Below, one piece after another: positions 45,144 through 56,192 of a DNA stretch of 64,000 bases. Position 1 is the first letter of the stretch. Every line of letters starts with the position of its first letter. The DNA comes from Lomentospora prolificans. Lineage: Eukaryota > Ascomycota > Sordariomycetes > Microascales > Microascaceae. The notes below the pieces were generated by a model. That model had not been told where the DNA came from and made no database searches. It saw only the letters and a list, made by a program, of their open reading frames with translations. The DNA is taken from the NCBI GenBank assembly GCA_029532625.1, contig JARFXM010000011.1, positions 744,001 through 808,000 of the forward strand, in the 5' to 3' direction. Made by a program: the position numbers and the translations under genes.

Positions 45144-45709
45144 CCATTGCGAGCTCATCGCCAGCATTCCCCGTCGCCCGCTGCTCCGAACATCGCCTAC
45201 CTACGATCCTTACATGTCAGCCTCTAATCGCATCGCCAAATGTCCGTTTCAACGTTGTAATCCAGGTCTAGTCACCCAAGTGCTTGTCCCGCATCACGGA
45301 TCGATCGATGGGTAGGTAGTAACTTAGACCTGAACGCGGGGTTATTATTTCCCATGCACAACTCAGACCACCCCGCACTTGGTGCCGAGATCATCTAGTA
45401 GCGCCAACCTGCCACTGCTGGTTCTGCTCTAGTAGATGTAACAGGTGCGATTTGGTCAATTCAGTGACGTATTAAGGCGCGAAAGGAGGTTCAAATCTTC
45501 CTTTAAGCCGATTTAATGATCACTCATCATCCAGGGGCACATTTCTGATTACTCAAAAGTCTCCGGCCAGGCACCGGATTTTATTCTCGGATTTGTTTTC
45601 CCCTTCATTTCATCCAAACCCCGTTTTCCCAGCCTCAAACAACGAAGTTTCCCTCTTCACGACCGCGAATATACCCAATTCATTATCCACGACTCGAATT
45701 TAGTTCACC
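45144..45709. other. Intergenic region
   Basis: 566 bases between two same-strand genes; no supported gene. The last 120 bases are CT-rich leader sequence of the GFA gene. Confidence 0.5.
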
Positions 45710-46381
45710 ATGGCTCTCTCCGGAAGCTGTATGTGCGGTGCCATCAAGTATGAGAGCAGTAGTAAGTTTAATCATCCTTTTCTGGGATTGCTACACGTGC
45801 CCTTCCCCGCTCCTGTCAACCATCTCCGCCATGTTCATCGAAACCGCGAGACTAATTTGTTCAATTCAGGCGACCCTGCCGTCACAGCTCTCTGCCACTG
45901 CGTAGATTGCCAGAAGGTTCGGCTTCCCCCAATGACTCCGGCTGATGCATCTATTCTGACCTGTCTAGTGGACTGGCGGCGCGTTTACTTCCAACGCTGT
46001 TGTTCCTGAGGATTCGTTCAACGTCGTCCAAGGTGAGTAGATCTTGCGCATCTCTATATTTTGTTACGTAATGCCGCAAATCTCTTCCGGAACACATTCA
46101 TCGTCAGCATCAATCTAACCCCAGAAATAGGAAATCCCGCGCACTACGATGTAACTGGTGCTTCCGGCAAGAACAACCGGCATTTCTTCTGCTCCACTTG
46201 CGGCTCTAGCTTGTACACCAAGCTCGATGTTATGGAGGGAATGGTAGTGATCAAGGCTGGTGGATTGGATAATGGAAAGGCTGCCCTCGACAACAAGATT
46301 GCCGTCGAGTTCTACTGCAAGGACCGTGTTCCCTACCTCGCCCCGGTTGATGGAGCGAAGCAAGAGCCTCAGTTCGGCTAG
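45710..46381 (+). CDS. GFA/CENP-V family zinc protein
   Basis: Four exons, 45710-45761, 45870-45916, 45969-46032 and 46131-46381, give 137 residues, the normal length for the family. The joins restore the zinc-binding pattern: GSCMCGAIKY at the N-terminus, ALCHCVDCQK joined to WTGGAFTSNAV, and FFCSTCGSSLY in the C-terminal half. The last acceptor could lie six bases earlier (adding two residues); the AAATAG acceptor gives VVQGNPAHY, the better match. The family is named after bacterial glutathione-dependent formaldehyde-activating enzyme. Most fungal members have no proven reaction, so only a zinc-binding, possibly glutathione-linked role can be stated. Confidence 0.92.
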
Positions 46382-47289
46382 AGCATAGGAGTAGTGAATG
46401 CGAAAGTCCACCTACAATGAGTTGTCAATTGGATTAGCACCCCAAAACTCGAGGTACATGCCTGCTATTTTGAGTGCTCTATCACCGCCGACATCGGATG
46501 AACCAAGCCAGTGTTCCTTAGGTTTTGGAGCATCTATAGAAGGACACTATTCTTTAGACTATTCCAAAGCTAAAACCTCCCTCCGCTGAAATCACGACTA
46601 ATCACTCAAATCAAGAAAGTCAGCAACCAATCTTCTATCATCCAGCTCTTTCCAAATCTCGTAGCCCCTGCCCCGATCCTCCTCCTCGCCCACCACGAGC
46701 GACTTTCCCGGTCCAACACCATTCATTGTTTCCCTTCGCTAAACCGCTCCTGTGGCGCCTCGCCATTCGCAAATTAGACCCAGGCCTCCCGTATCAGGTC
46801 CCCTTTCTCAGTGCGCCTCCAGAAGGGGGTGCCGAAGGACGCCCCAGATCAAGACAGCATCAGATGAATGGTGTGCTAATCCTCCCCACGCATCATCGAA
46901 TGGGAACGGCACGTCGAAGTGGTAAGCCCCAAGGGCTGTCTGGGAATTCAAATCGACACTTGCATAGGTGGCGAAGTTAAGATGGTGATGGAGACCGTCC
47001 CGTGCAACATGACCCCTCCCAACGCCCAGGAAATATCTTCATTCGACGAGGTCTTGGAGAAACCGTACACGGAGGCTGGTGTATCTACCTTTTCTGAGCC
47101 GAGGATTTCCCCCATTCAGGAGATGACCAGAGGTGCCGTGAGCAAGATTAGATCTTCTGTAGCGGCCATGGTTCCGGGGTCATGTTATTCCATGACTTAT
47201 TATCCCACAATATGCACCCGACCTCCGCGACGTCGATCATAATACGAAACGTCAGTGTTCGACAGGTAGGTCGTCTAACAAGCATTCCA
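46382..47289. other. Intergenic region before the permease pseudogene
   Basis: 908 bases. A frame at 46919-47242 might be decayed N-terminal sequence of the downstream permease but shows no clear similarity. Nothing else is supported. Confidence 0.35.
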
Positions 47290-49080
47290 ACCCACGCTGA
47301 CCTTTAGCCTCCAATACGTCGACAAAGTAGCCACCTCTTACGCGGCTATCTATGACTTTCAGGATAACCTCAACCTCCAAGGTCAGGATGATAATACAGC
47401 TGGGCTGTCTCGCTCAATTATTACAGATACCTCATCGACGAGTTCTCAGCCAATTCCCTCATGTAGAAATCTCCCATTGGTAAGTTCGCCGCAGCAAACC
47501 TCTTCATCTGGGGTGCAGTCGTCTTACTCTGTGCGGTCTCTGAAAGGTTTTGCCGGCCTTGCTGCTTTGCGGTTCCTGATGGGGCCCTTCGAGGCGGGGA
47601 TCCCACGTTGCTCTATTGACATTACGGGTATGCTCTGCAGGGCTTCTTAGCTGGGAGTCTGGACGACGGGGACGATACTCCATTGTTGGTGTGGCTGCAA
47701 TTGTGGGAGGGCTGATGGGGTATGGAATCGGACATATTAATACAGCGGCCAAGAAGTGCAGTTCATCTTCCCCGTCTGTGACGGCTTCACCATCCTCTGG
47801 GCTGTTGTGGTATTCCTCTGGCTCCTAGACATACCCCCCAACGCAAGATTCCTGAACGAGAGGTAACTAGTAGTAGCTGTTGGGCGGGTACAGCAGAGAC
47901 GGTCGGATGGGGATCAAGTCAACCAAGTTCAAGTGGGCGCAGTTGCTGAGGTCTTTCGAGATCTTCAAATCTGGATTTTCGCGCTCTATCAGGGCATTAG
48001 CCTGATACTTAACATCGGCGGCTTCCTGGCCCCTATCATTCAACGCATGGGTTTCACCGGCCTCAAAAATCACCCTTCCGACACCTGCGGTGGGCGATGT
48101 CGAGAGGAGCATAGCCATGGTTGTCGCCAGATCCCCGTCCTGGTCGGCTGGCCACGGCAGGCGCGCCGTGGTGCTCATCATCTGCACGCCAACACTACTC
48201 GGCTTTGTTTTGTTTCCGACACTTCCACAGAGCTCATCTTTGACGGGTGTCAAGGGGCGGTCATCAAGGTCAGAGTGAAGAGGCACAGTATAGCAGCAAC
48301 CCTAGCCTTCATCCTAGATACAGGGTGCCTTCAGATTGCTTAAAGGGACCTAGTTACCCTCGTAGAGCTGATTGCTAGTTAGGTTACTCTATATACTAGT
48401 TATGCATATAATCAAGCATATATTGACAGGAAGTTATACTATTATTACAATCACTTTGCTGAAGTATCCTTTGCTCTAATGCTTATCCTTACAATTATAG
48501 GGATATGCCGGGTAATCGTAGCGATGCTACGATGACTTTATAGAGCTATCGCTGGTCACTTATCTGCCCTGCCTTTCCATGGTCCCATTAGCGCTCATCC
48601 GCAGAGTTGCGAGGATACCGCGGGGTAATCGCAGTGCTGTTGCTGTGTCTTCGCTGGGCTGTCGCCAGTCCATCTGTCTGTCCATACAGCGAGTGTCACT
48701 GGTGTCTGGCTCATCCTGTGCACTAATACAGCCTCCTATACCACTCTTCTTAGTCTCATCTCCAGTAATGTGGGGGGCACCACCAAGAAGACGACCACGA
48801 TACTCTTCTGCTTCGTCAAATGCTGGGTCGACAACATTGTCTCACCGCAGCTCTTCATACCTACCGAGGCTCCACGGTATCCAAAACGGACGATGGGCCA
48901 TGCTCTACACAATTTCAAAGGGGTGGGCACGGACGACGCGCTGGCTGTTGTGTTGCAAGTGCTGCGCCACAGTCCATGAAGCTTTTTCGTTCGCCCTGGA
49001 AGATCGCTGCAGGGTAAGAGGACCAGATAAGAGGAGGGCACCAGTGGAGGAACGACTCGAGGGCCCGTCAAGGTCATACA
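47290..49080 (+). pseudogene. Dal5-type MFS anion/allantoate permease pseudogene
   Basis: Pieces of one permease occur in order but in changing frames: DKVATSYAAIYDFQDNLNLQ (near 47320), SPIGKFAAANLFIWGAVVLL (near 47470), FAGLAALRFLMGPFEAG (near 47545), VGVAAIVGGLMGYGIGHI (near 47685), LWAVVVFLWLLDIPPNARF (near 47800), IWIFALYQGISLILNIGG (near 47970), VVLIICTPTLLGFVLFPTL (near 48165) and, after about 450 bases of unrelated DNA, GGTTKKTTTILFCF plus EAPRY (48770-48880). This is the order of a Dal5-like anion:cation symporter. At least five frame breaks and internal stops make function impossible. The living homologue would import allantoate, nicotinate or similar compounds. Confidence 0.85.
48270..48710. 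other. AT-rich insertion inside the permease pseudogene
   Basis: Permease similarity stops near 48260 and resumes near 48715. The DNA between them is markedly AT-rich from 48340 to 48500. It contains a perfect small inverted repeat, TCGTAGC-GAT-GCTACGA, near 48520, and a related GGTAATCG word recurs near 48625. It may be a fragment of a transposable element. I could not find terminal repeats or a target-site duplication by eye. Confidence 0.45.
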
Positions 49081-49557
49081 CGTGGGCCGGACCTGCGACA
49101 CCAATCACAAACATGCACCCGCTCATAATATGAAAGCCCAGCCAGCAAAGCCAGTCGGTGAACTATTTGGTGGGGCGGCATAATAAATCAAGCTTCTCTC
49201 GCGTTCGCAGCATGGCGCCAAATTTGGACTAGCGCTTATTTACCGACCATTCTCCAAAATAATGATACGCCGGCCGCCAGGTGGGCTGTGAAAGGGCTGT
49301 CCTGTCAGGTTGTCAGGGGACAGCGCACGCGCCAAAGCCTGCGTGGGTTGAGGATGAGGCCCGCGTCGAAATTGGAGAGGTCCTGGTTGTCCATTCGAGC
49401 TTCATTCCGCGAGGCAAACGGAATACGATCCAACCTCTGCACGAGTCGCATATAAGGATGCGAAGAAGCGATCCCAAGATGCTCCTATTCCGGGTTTTTT
49501 TTGAGTCCGACATTATCACTTCTAGTACTGCCTGATTGACGAGATCCATTCCTCACG
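49081..49557. other. Intergenic region
   Basis: 477 bases between pseudogene and the next gene; no supported feature. Confidence 0.4.
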
Positions 49558-50654
49558 ATGGCCGTACCTCACCTTCATGTTGGTCCTGGACTTCCAACGG
49601 ATAGTGTCCAAGAGTTGACGTCGCACCAGCATCTTTCCCTCCAACTTGCCTCTTCTTCATCCTCATCTCTTACACCAGAAAAGGTGTTCTACGCTTACCG
49701 TCGCGGGCCTTTTGGCCGCAAGCACATCTTTTCTGAAACGACGGGCCCGGCACGTTACTGGATCTTCAACCCCGTCCCCCAAAAGCACGCGAGCAGCTGG
49801 AAGCCTATCTTCTGGCGTGGCGATAATCCCAAGTACTGTCCCGAGAGTGTGCGCATAGGTAAAGCGCGGCGCGCAGGCTTCTGGAACTCGTTCAAGATTC
49901 ACCTTGGCGATGGGATGCAAGAGGTTGTTTTAAACGAACAAAGGAGAATACGGAAGAAATGGTATGAGAGGGGCCAGAAATTTCGAAAGTGGTTTAGGAT
50001 GAAGCCCACGCCACCAAAGAAGCCCTTGGAGGATGAGAAGGAGGTGGAAGGGTTTGTGATGTCGTTCAAGATGTGGAGACCGGGCAACAGGGGAAGGTCG
50101 TTGAAGTGGATGATTGGTGGCCAGGAATATACCTGGAAAGGAACGAGAATGTTCCTCCCAGAGAGGACGAAGAAGTGGAAGGGTGTTTCTCATGACTTCA
50201 AGGTACGTTATCGTATATTTATTGTAGCAGGGATGCGTGTCACTAAATTCGGGGCCAGCTCGTCAATTCGGACCAAGTTGTAATTGCCACCTTTGAAAAG
50301 GAGAGGTGGGCCTCATTCAGACCGGCAGAAAAGGTCGGGGCACCGCCGAACAAGAGGAGAACGTTCCTAGGAAAGCTTACCATATTTCCATCGGCTTATG
50401 CTGGAACCACGACGCTGGGTCGCGTTGTCACCAAGGATGACGTATTGGCTGAGCACCTGAACAGAGCCAGTGATATCGTAGAGAGTAAAAGAACCAAGCC
50501 TGACAAGATACTGAACCTCGAGGGGTCGCACTCGGGCAGTCTTTTGGAGGAGGCCATAATATTTACGTGCTGGATGGCAATTGAGAGCGAGCATCGGATG
50601 AGATGGAAGATTATTGACCTGCTCGAAGAGATTGGCGAGGCTGTAGGAGGTTAA
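49558..50654 (+). CDS. Hypothetical basic protein, possibly a lipid- or phosphoinositide-binding barrel
   Basis: Two exons, 49558-50202 and 50259-50654, give 346 residues. The 56-nt intron has a GTACGT donor and CCAG acceptor and joins HDFK to LVNSDQVVIATFEKERW. The protein has no signal peptide or membrane segment. The region of residues 40-260 alternates short strands and Trp/Lys-rich turns (SWKPIFWRGDNP, MSFKMWRPGNRGRSLKWMIG, QEYTWKGTRMFLP), which recalls tubby-like or LURP-type beta barrels, but this is only an impression. The C-terminal helix LEEAIIFTCWMAIESEHRMR is amphipathic to hydrophobic. Function unknown. Confidence 0.65.
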
Positions 50655-51579
50655 ATACTCGGCTTATCGGCTCCTTTGTACAATATCTCTCAAATAATAG
50701 TAATTTCAAAAGTCCGCTACATTCCTAGCTTGCCAAGAACCCGGGTGGAGTGAGTGTTAGATACAGCTCAACAGTTGCTTCGGGACGACGTCGTGCTGTG
50801 GGGCTGCTCGTCGTAGGTTTTCGCATTCGGCGGAGGGCCTTGGGGTCTCAATCAGCGCTTGGTGAGGGCGTCATGGCTCCCGAGGACTCCGAAAGAAACA
50901 TAGCCTTCACCTCCTTGGTCCGTCCCATGATGATACCGGCAAGAAATGCTAAAACGATGCTAAAATCATTACAACGGATGCTATAAACGCCGGCGATGAC
51001 TGTATCGTTTGTGAAAAGAATGACGGTTTTTTGAGGGAGGTACGCATGACCACCTAAAAGGACTATTCTGCCGACAACAAAGTTGAGGGTCATAGATGTG
51101 GCAAATCGCGGTGCTCGAAGAAGGCGTGATGGAGTCGACCTTTTTTTCCAAATTTCCAGTTTCCAGTTATAGATGGCGAATCCGTGGTAAACCCCGTCCT
51201 ATCGTTGATTAGAATATGAGGTCCACGGTGTTGAGACAATGAGATAGTATTTACCGCCACATCACCTTCTCCTTGGCACGAAGCTGATACGGTGAATATC
51301 CATGTATAACAAAGCTATACAAGCCCTGTTTTGCTTGCAGATACCCTTCAGCCTGCAGGCTAAACGTCTAGAACAATGGGTTGACAGTCCAAGTCCTGGG
51401 TAAGGCTTGTTAACTGAACAGGCAGATAGCCTTCGACGAACGTTATGGCATATTATATATAGATATATATATAATAAGCCACCCTCCTTGGAAGCTACAA
51501 ATCTGACAATGTATGGCTTCTACAATGTTACAAACACCAAGGAGTCCATGATACATCGAGCCTAGCTGTTTCCGAGCAC
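50655..51579. other. Intergenic region
   Basis: 925 bases. A minus-strand frame of 81 codons at 50848-51093 has one hydrophobic stretch (DFSIVLAFLAGIIMG) but no recognisable family. A TATATATA-rich segment is near 51455-51475. Confidence 0.4.
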
Positions 51580-52374
51580 CAAAAGCCTTCCTCATGGGGC
51601 GGAAGAACGTCGGGTCACCATGATTTCACTATTAATTATACGTCCCTTTTCATCAACATCTGTAGAGCGTAGACAAGTGATGCGCGGAATTTGAGCCATT
51701 GCGGCCGTTGAAATATCGACAACGACACCTTGCTCGACCAGGCCGCTTTGTTCGTGGTGCTCTTTCGGAATATTTCGTAGCCATCCAAGAGAATATCCCA
51801 GAATTCTATATATTTCGGCTCGTTAAGGTATTCCAGTTGCTACAGAGACGGATCGGCGTTAACGTCCCAGGCGCTCTGGGCCCAGGTCGCCCGATCTAGT
51901 GCTCTTTGGTGTCTTAGCAACCTGTCTCGGGATTCTAAAGTCATACTGTCCCGGTCCGGATATTGCTGGCGAAGCGTGGTAATCAAGGGGGCATAGAGTT
52001 CATCAAGCGCCTCTATGCGGTCGGCCTGGGTCTTTGCATTATCGGCATGTGTCCTCGGCCAGCTCCCTGGGGTCGGAAGGCTAGTAGGGCCTCTACCTCG
52101 CGGATTCTCGCGCAAACAAATGGACTTCGGGCAATCAACTTGGCGATATTAAGAGATTCGGAGGACAGCCTGACTTTGAGCTTAGTGATGAGAAGGGGTG
52201 AGGCTATCTCGTTGAGACTATAGCAGGTGAGCCTTGCGCTCCGGACAGCGTTTAGGCGAGAGAGGCGGGTTTTCTCATGGTGAGAGGGAAGGTGCTCCAG
52301 TATTAGATGCAAAGACCTGGAGGAGGCTCCAGCAGGTGGAGTCGGCTGGCCCTGTTCCGGGATATGGCGGACAT
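51580..52374 (-). pseudogene. F-box protein pseudogene
   Basis: The minus strand shows a fungal F-box protein in broken frames. A start at 52374 (MSAISRNRASRLHLLE) shifts frame near 52310 into SLHLILEHLPSHHEKTRL and SARLTCYSLNEIASPLLITK, the F-box. A second break near 52060 leads to KTQADRIEALDELYAPLITT and ALDRATWAQSAWDVNADPSL, ended by a stop at 51840. Further family-like sequence follows in another frame (VVVDISTAAMAQIPRITCLR near 51690). At least three breaks are present and no intron borders explain them. Confidence 0.65.
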
Positions 52375-53327
52375 CTCGACCGGCAGAGAGGAGAAGAGGG
52401 AGCCAATGCAGCGGGCGGGCGCAGCAGAGCTGAAGGCTGAAATTCGCCGTTTCATGAATTTCCAGCCGTTTAGCTGGTTGTCGTGGTTTATCGGGTAATC
52501 TTGCGTTGCTCCGCTGAAAGAATGGCTTCTTCCCGTGGCGAGAGCATGCGTTTGGAACAGCCAGCGATGACTTGGCTGGGGCTGAAAGAATGAGGCTCAG
52601 CCCGACTTCCCCCAGCACCTTTCCAGACGCCAGCGCTTTCCCTTTTCGTCGAGGTTATCCATCCTCTAAATCCTTATTTTCACGTCCATGCGGGCTTGGA
52701 CGCACCAGCTTCGAGCCCCGCTTCGCCAGCCCCTTTTTAGCTGTTGAGGATTGATCGACACTAGGGGTCTGAATCCTTCTCTTGACCTGGTGTTGCATTA
52801 AAAGGGCCCCGGGACTTGCATTGCCCCGAAAGTTGACGAAATAGCCCCGATAGATTGTGGTTTAAACGAGACAGGCACACCTTAACCGACAACGCTTTCT
52901 CATTAATTGTATTTCGGGGTCGGCGTCGGCGCCCGTGGGCTCGAATTTACGGCAGCTCCGGCCAATATTGGTGGCTTCGGAGTATCACCTGCGTTGTGGC
53001 TCATCCCTGCTTCTATGAGCCCGTTCACGGAATGCTAGCAAAAATAGGTGCGGCCTTGTGCGTCAGCTCACATCAGCATCTTTTGAAAGGATCGCAGAAC
53101 CGAGTTTGATACCTCCGTGCTGCCCAACGGAATGTCGAAATGCGCAATGGTCCATGCTCCAATTGCGGCTTCATAATGAAGACAATGAATATTTAAACCC
53201 ACAGCGATACCCAGGAGACGAGGAGAAATGCTTCAGTCTCATCAACACGTTTCCAACATCTCCAGATAGCTCCAAGCAACCATCAATACCAAACTCCCAC
53301 GTGTGCTCTGTATATCCCATCGCCAAC
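52375..53327. other. Intergenic region
   Basis: 953 bases. Open frames here are short and lack family features. The last 150 bases are the promoter and leader of the VOC gene. Confidence 0.4.
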
Positions 53328-53787
53328 ATGCCCATCGACCACAGCGGAATCAACGTCAGCAAGGCCGACTTTGACAAAGTCATTGAGTGGTATGAAAAGG
53401 CCCTCAAGCCGCTAGGCTACATCAAAATGATGGACTACAAGGTCGCCGTTGGCTTCGGGGAACAAGGCGGCAAACCCGATTGGTGGGTCACCATGGTTGA
53501 GACCAAGAACACCGGATGTCACCATGCTTTTACCGCGAAGAGTAAGTCACATAGTCTATACTAAGCGCAACACCAGGCCCTATTCACACTCATCTCATTC
53601 TAACGTCCCTTATCCAGACCGTCAGATTGTTTCCGAATTCCACAAGGCGGCTATCGAAGCCGGTGGTGAAGACAATGGCGCCCCTGGCATCAGGGCACAG
53701 TCCCATCCCAACTACTTTGGAGCATTCGTCAAGGACCCCGTCGGCAACAACATCGAGGCCGTTTGCCACGCACCGGAGTCTTCTTAG
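53328..53787 (+). CDS. VOC-superfamily (glyoxalase-like) protein
   Basis: Two exons, 53328-53541 and 53618-53787, give 127 residues. The intron has GTAAGT and TCCAG borders and joins TAK to NRQIVSEFHKAAIEAGG. I chose the ATG at 53328 (MPIDHSGINVSKADFDK) because it starts the first beta strand of the fold; the open frame further upstream is unlike the family. The second half ends with FVKDPVGNNIEAVCH, the D-P-x-G-N-x-x-E block that holds the C-terminal metal-ligand Glu. The His of IDHSGINV is at the usual first-ligand position. Members include lactoylglutathione lyases and extradiol dioxygenases. The substrate is unknown. Confidence 0.9.
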
Positions 53788-56192
53788 CCCCAGACTTTGA
53801 TTCTTGTTTGGCCATGTGACGGGAGAGGACACAGGCATGGCGTTGAGAGTGTCTTTTTACTGGTTGGGTCTGATGATATTTAGTTAGTTTTTGGATGAAA
53901 TGATACTACTAGTCCCGTCACATCACATATCGCGAAATCTTCCGCCCTCTGTCTCAGTACCTGGCTGAGACTTGGCCCGACTTAAGCTTCTTTCATGTGC
54001 ATGTGCCACCATAGATTGTGCAGACGGGCATCTTCTTAGCTGGTCGATCGTTCGTTAATTCACCCTCAACAAGTCCGCCAAGCAGGCTACTTCGCGAGGC
54101 ATCTCCGTCAGAGTCTTTGTCATAGAGCGGTGCCATAGCTATCAATGAGATAGCATTACGCTATCCTTTTGAGGGCCAGGCAATCCGAGGACAGCAGTAA
54201 ACCCTTCAGACCCCTCCTCGAAGCGCGGAGAACCGCCCTAACCCCCCACAACTAAATGCTTACCACTAATCTATTGGTGCCTTTCCCGGCAGTCAAGTGG
54301 CCAGTCGTGGATAGACGTTATGGATTGCGAGGGTGGGCGCAGCCAGTCTCATCATCACACTAGGACGGGTGTTTCAGGCCACGATGCCACCGACTACGGG
54401 AGGAGAGGACCAATATCACATCGGAACCAATACTCGCTATGCAGAACCCCTCTAAGGAGACCACTTTTCGATCTGATTCTGCGGCTTTTGTGCCACCGGA
54501 GGGTTCAAACCAAGCGCCGTTGAGGAATTGGTAATGAAGCTTAAATATTAGATGGCTGGTTCCGCGTACGAACTAAGAGGAAGCCCAGCTTAAGTAGAGC
54601 CTATTATCCCATTATCGAATCTCGGTAAACATGGTACGTGATGAGTTGAGACCGAGAGACGTTCGTGCCTGTGATAATGGCTGCCTGTGAGAGGTTGTCG
54701 ACTTTGACTTGGACCAGTGTCATCTTAGCTATTGCCGGAAGCAAACAATCTTCGCATATCACTGTGACGCTTCATGGTGTTTTTGCAAGGTATATGTGAT
54801 GAATACCTCGCCCTCGCCCAGCCGATCGAGCAAGATGAAAGGAACCTCGGGCAACTACTTCCTCGTCTTCTGGCCCTGAAAGTGGCTTCTTCTGTTATCC
54901 CGAACCAGCCCAGAGATCCCCTCCAAGACGTACAGCAGGAGACCATTCAGCCAAACGCCGTTTTCAAACCGAGGCGGCTTTCCCAGCCAAGCTCCTAGAC
55001 AATTGCCCTCTTCGCAGCTGGAAATCAGCGCAATCCAAGACAGAATCCGAATCGGAAATTTTCTTGACGAGAAATGGGCTTCTCCACGCACCTAAGAGGA
55101 TTGGAGCGACTCCTTCAATGCAGCCTGGTGGAGCTTACACCTTCTTGCTCCCGTCGAGGTGCTCGAAGCGGTCGCCCACGACCCTACGCAGAAACAGGTA
55201 AAAGACCTTTGAGTCAGCTGTTCATAAGGCGATTGTGCTCGGCATCATTTGCGCGTCTTTATTGGGACCGATCCGGCCGAAGGTTTCTTTTTTGCTTTTC
55301 CCATGGACCATGTTCGAGACAGTCTTAGCTCGAGATCAGCAACGCGGCAGCCGCAACAACGGTAGTTGAATGTAGCGTCGGGAGAGAACTAACCGTAAGT
55401 CAAAGAGACCAATACCGACATCCCCCCCCCCCCCCCCCCCCCCGGCGGCAAAAAAAAAAAAAAAAAGAAAGAGACATTGTACACGCCATAACGACCTTAA
55501 TCCTCTAGTGTGTCCGGCGCGACGTAGGGCGTATGGTAACAGGCTCTACTCCGCATGTAGTGTGTCACATAGTTCCGTATCTAGGGCCGAAACAGAAAGC
55601 GTTGGTGCGAGGGGCGATAGAAATGCTCGAGGGTATCTTGTGGCCTGTTGAGTTCGTAGACAGGCTGCATGCCTTGATACTCTCCGACGAAAATGTCCTC
55701 GACACACCGCGCAACACGGTCTGTCTTTGACACTACATTGTCCAGATGGTGGCGAAAGGGCTATTTTTCCCTAGAGCCTACCCGAAAGCTTATCAACGGA
55801 GTCGAGGTTCGACTTCGATGGCTTGGCAATTCTCACCTGAAACCCCCAGATCGCGTGGGCCTGGGGTAAGACTCTAATGGGGTGATTGGCTTGTCCCAGC
55901 GAAGTACGACAGACTGCTATCTATGATACCTCGGTGGATGTTTTAAACCGACTTAGGCAACGTTACCCGGCAGATTGCGTCGTCGGATCCGTCCCTTGTT
56001 GTTTCCTACGACCTTCTCCAGATGTAGTGGGACCTCCAGCACTTCATCGCGGTTTCTGGACTAGCCGACGCGTACTACAGCCAACGGCCGGCAAGGCAAT
56101 TTATTCAATCCTTTTCTTGCTATCTAGCAAATGGAAAACTCTTTGTTGTTTTATCCTCACGTACAAACCGTGTAAGCGCACATCCTGTTCGC
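53788..56192. other. 2.4-kb gene-poor region
   Basis: No gene is supported on either strand. Frames at 54774-54998, 55074-55328 and 55533-55730 are short and unlike any family I know. The most notable element is the C/A homopolymer pair at 55422-55466. Confidence 0.45.
55422..55466. repeat. Paired homopolymers, C22 then A17
   Basis: A run of 22 C (55422-55443), the hexamer GGCGGC, then 17 A (55450-55466). It could be a fragile G4-forming tract on the minus strand, a retro-insert scar, or a sequencing/assembly artefact. Exact lengths are uncertain, as in any long homopolymer. Confidence 0.8.

Noticed and set aside
45480..45520. tRNA-like B-box (GGTTCAAATC)
   Set aside because: No cloverleaf can be formed with the flanking bases and no matching A-box lies upstream; a similar word at 54497 fails the same test.
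48579..49133. 184-codon plus-strand frame
   Set aside because: It runs across both the AT-rich insert and the C-terminal permease relic in a different frame from the recognisable permease sequence.
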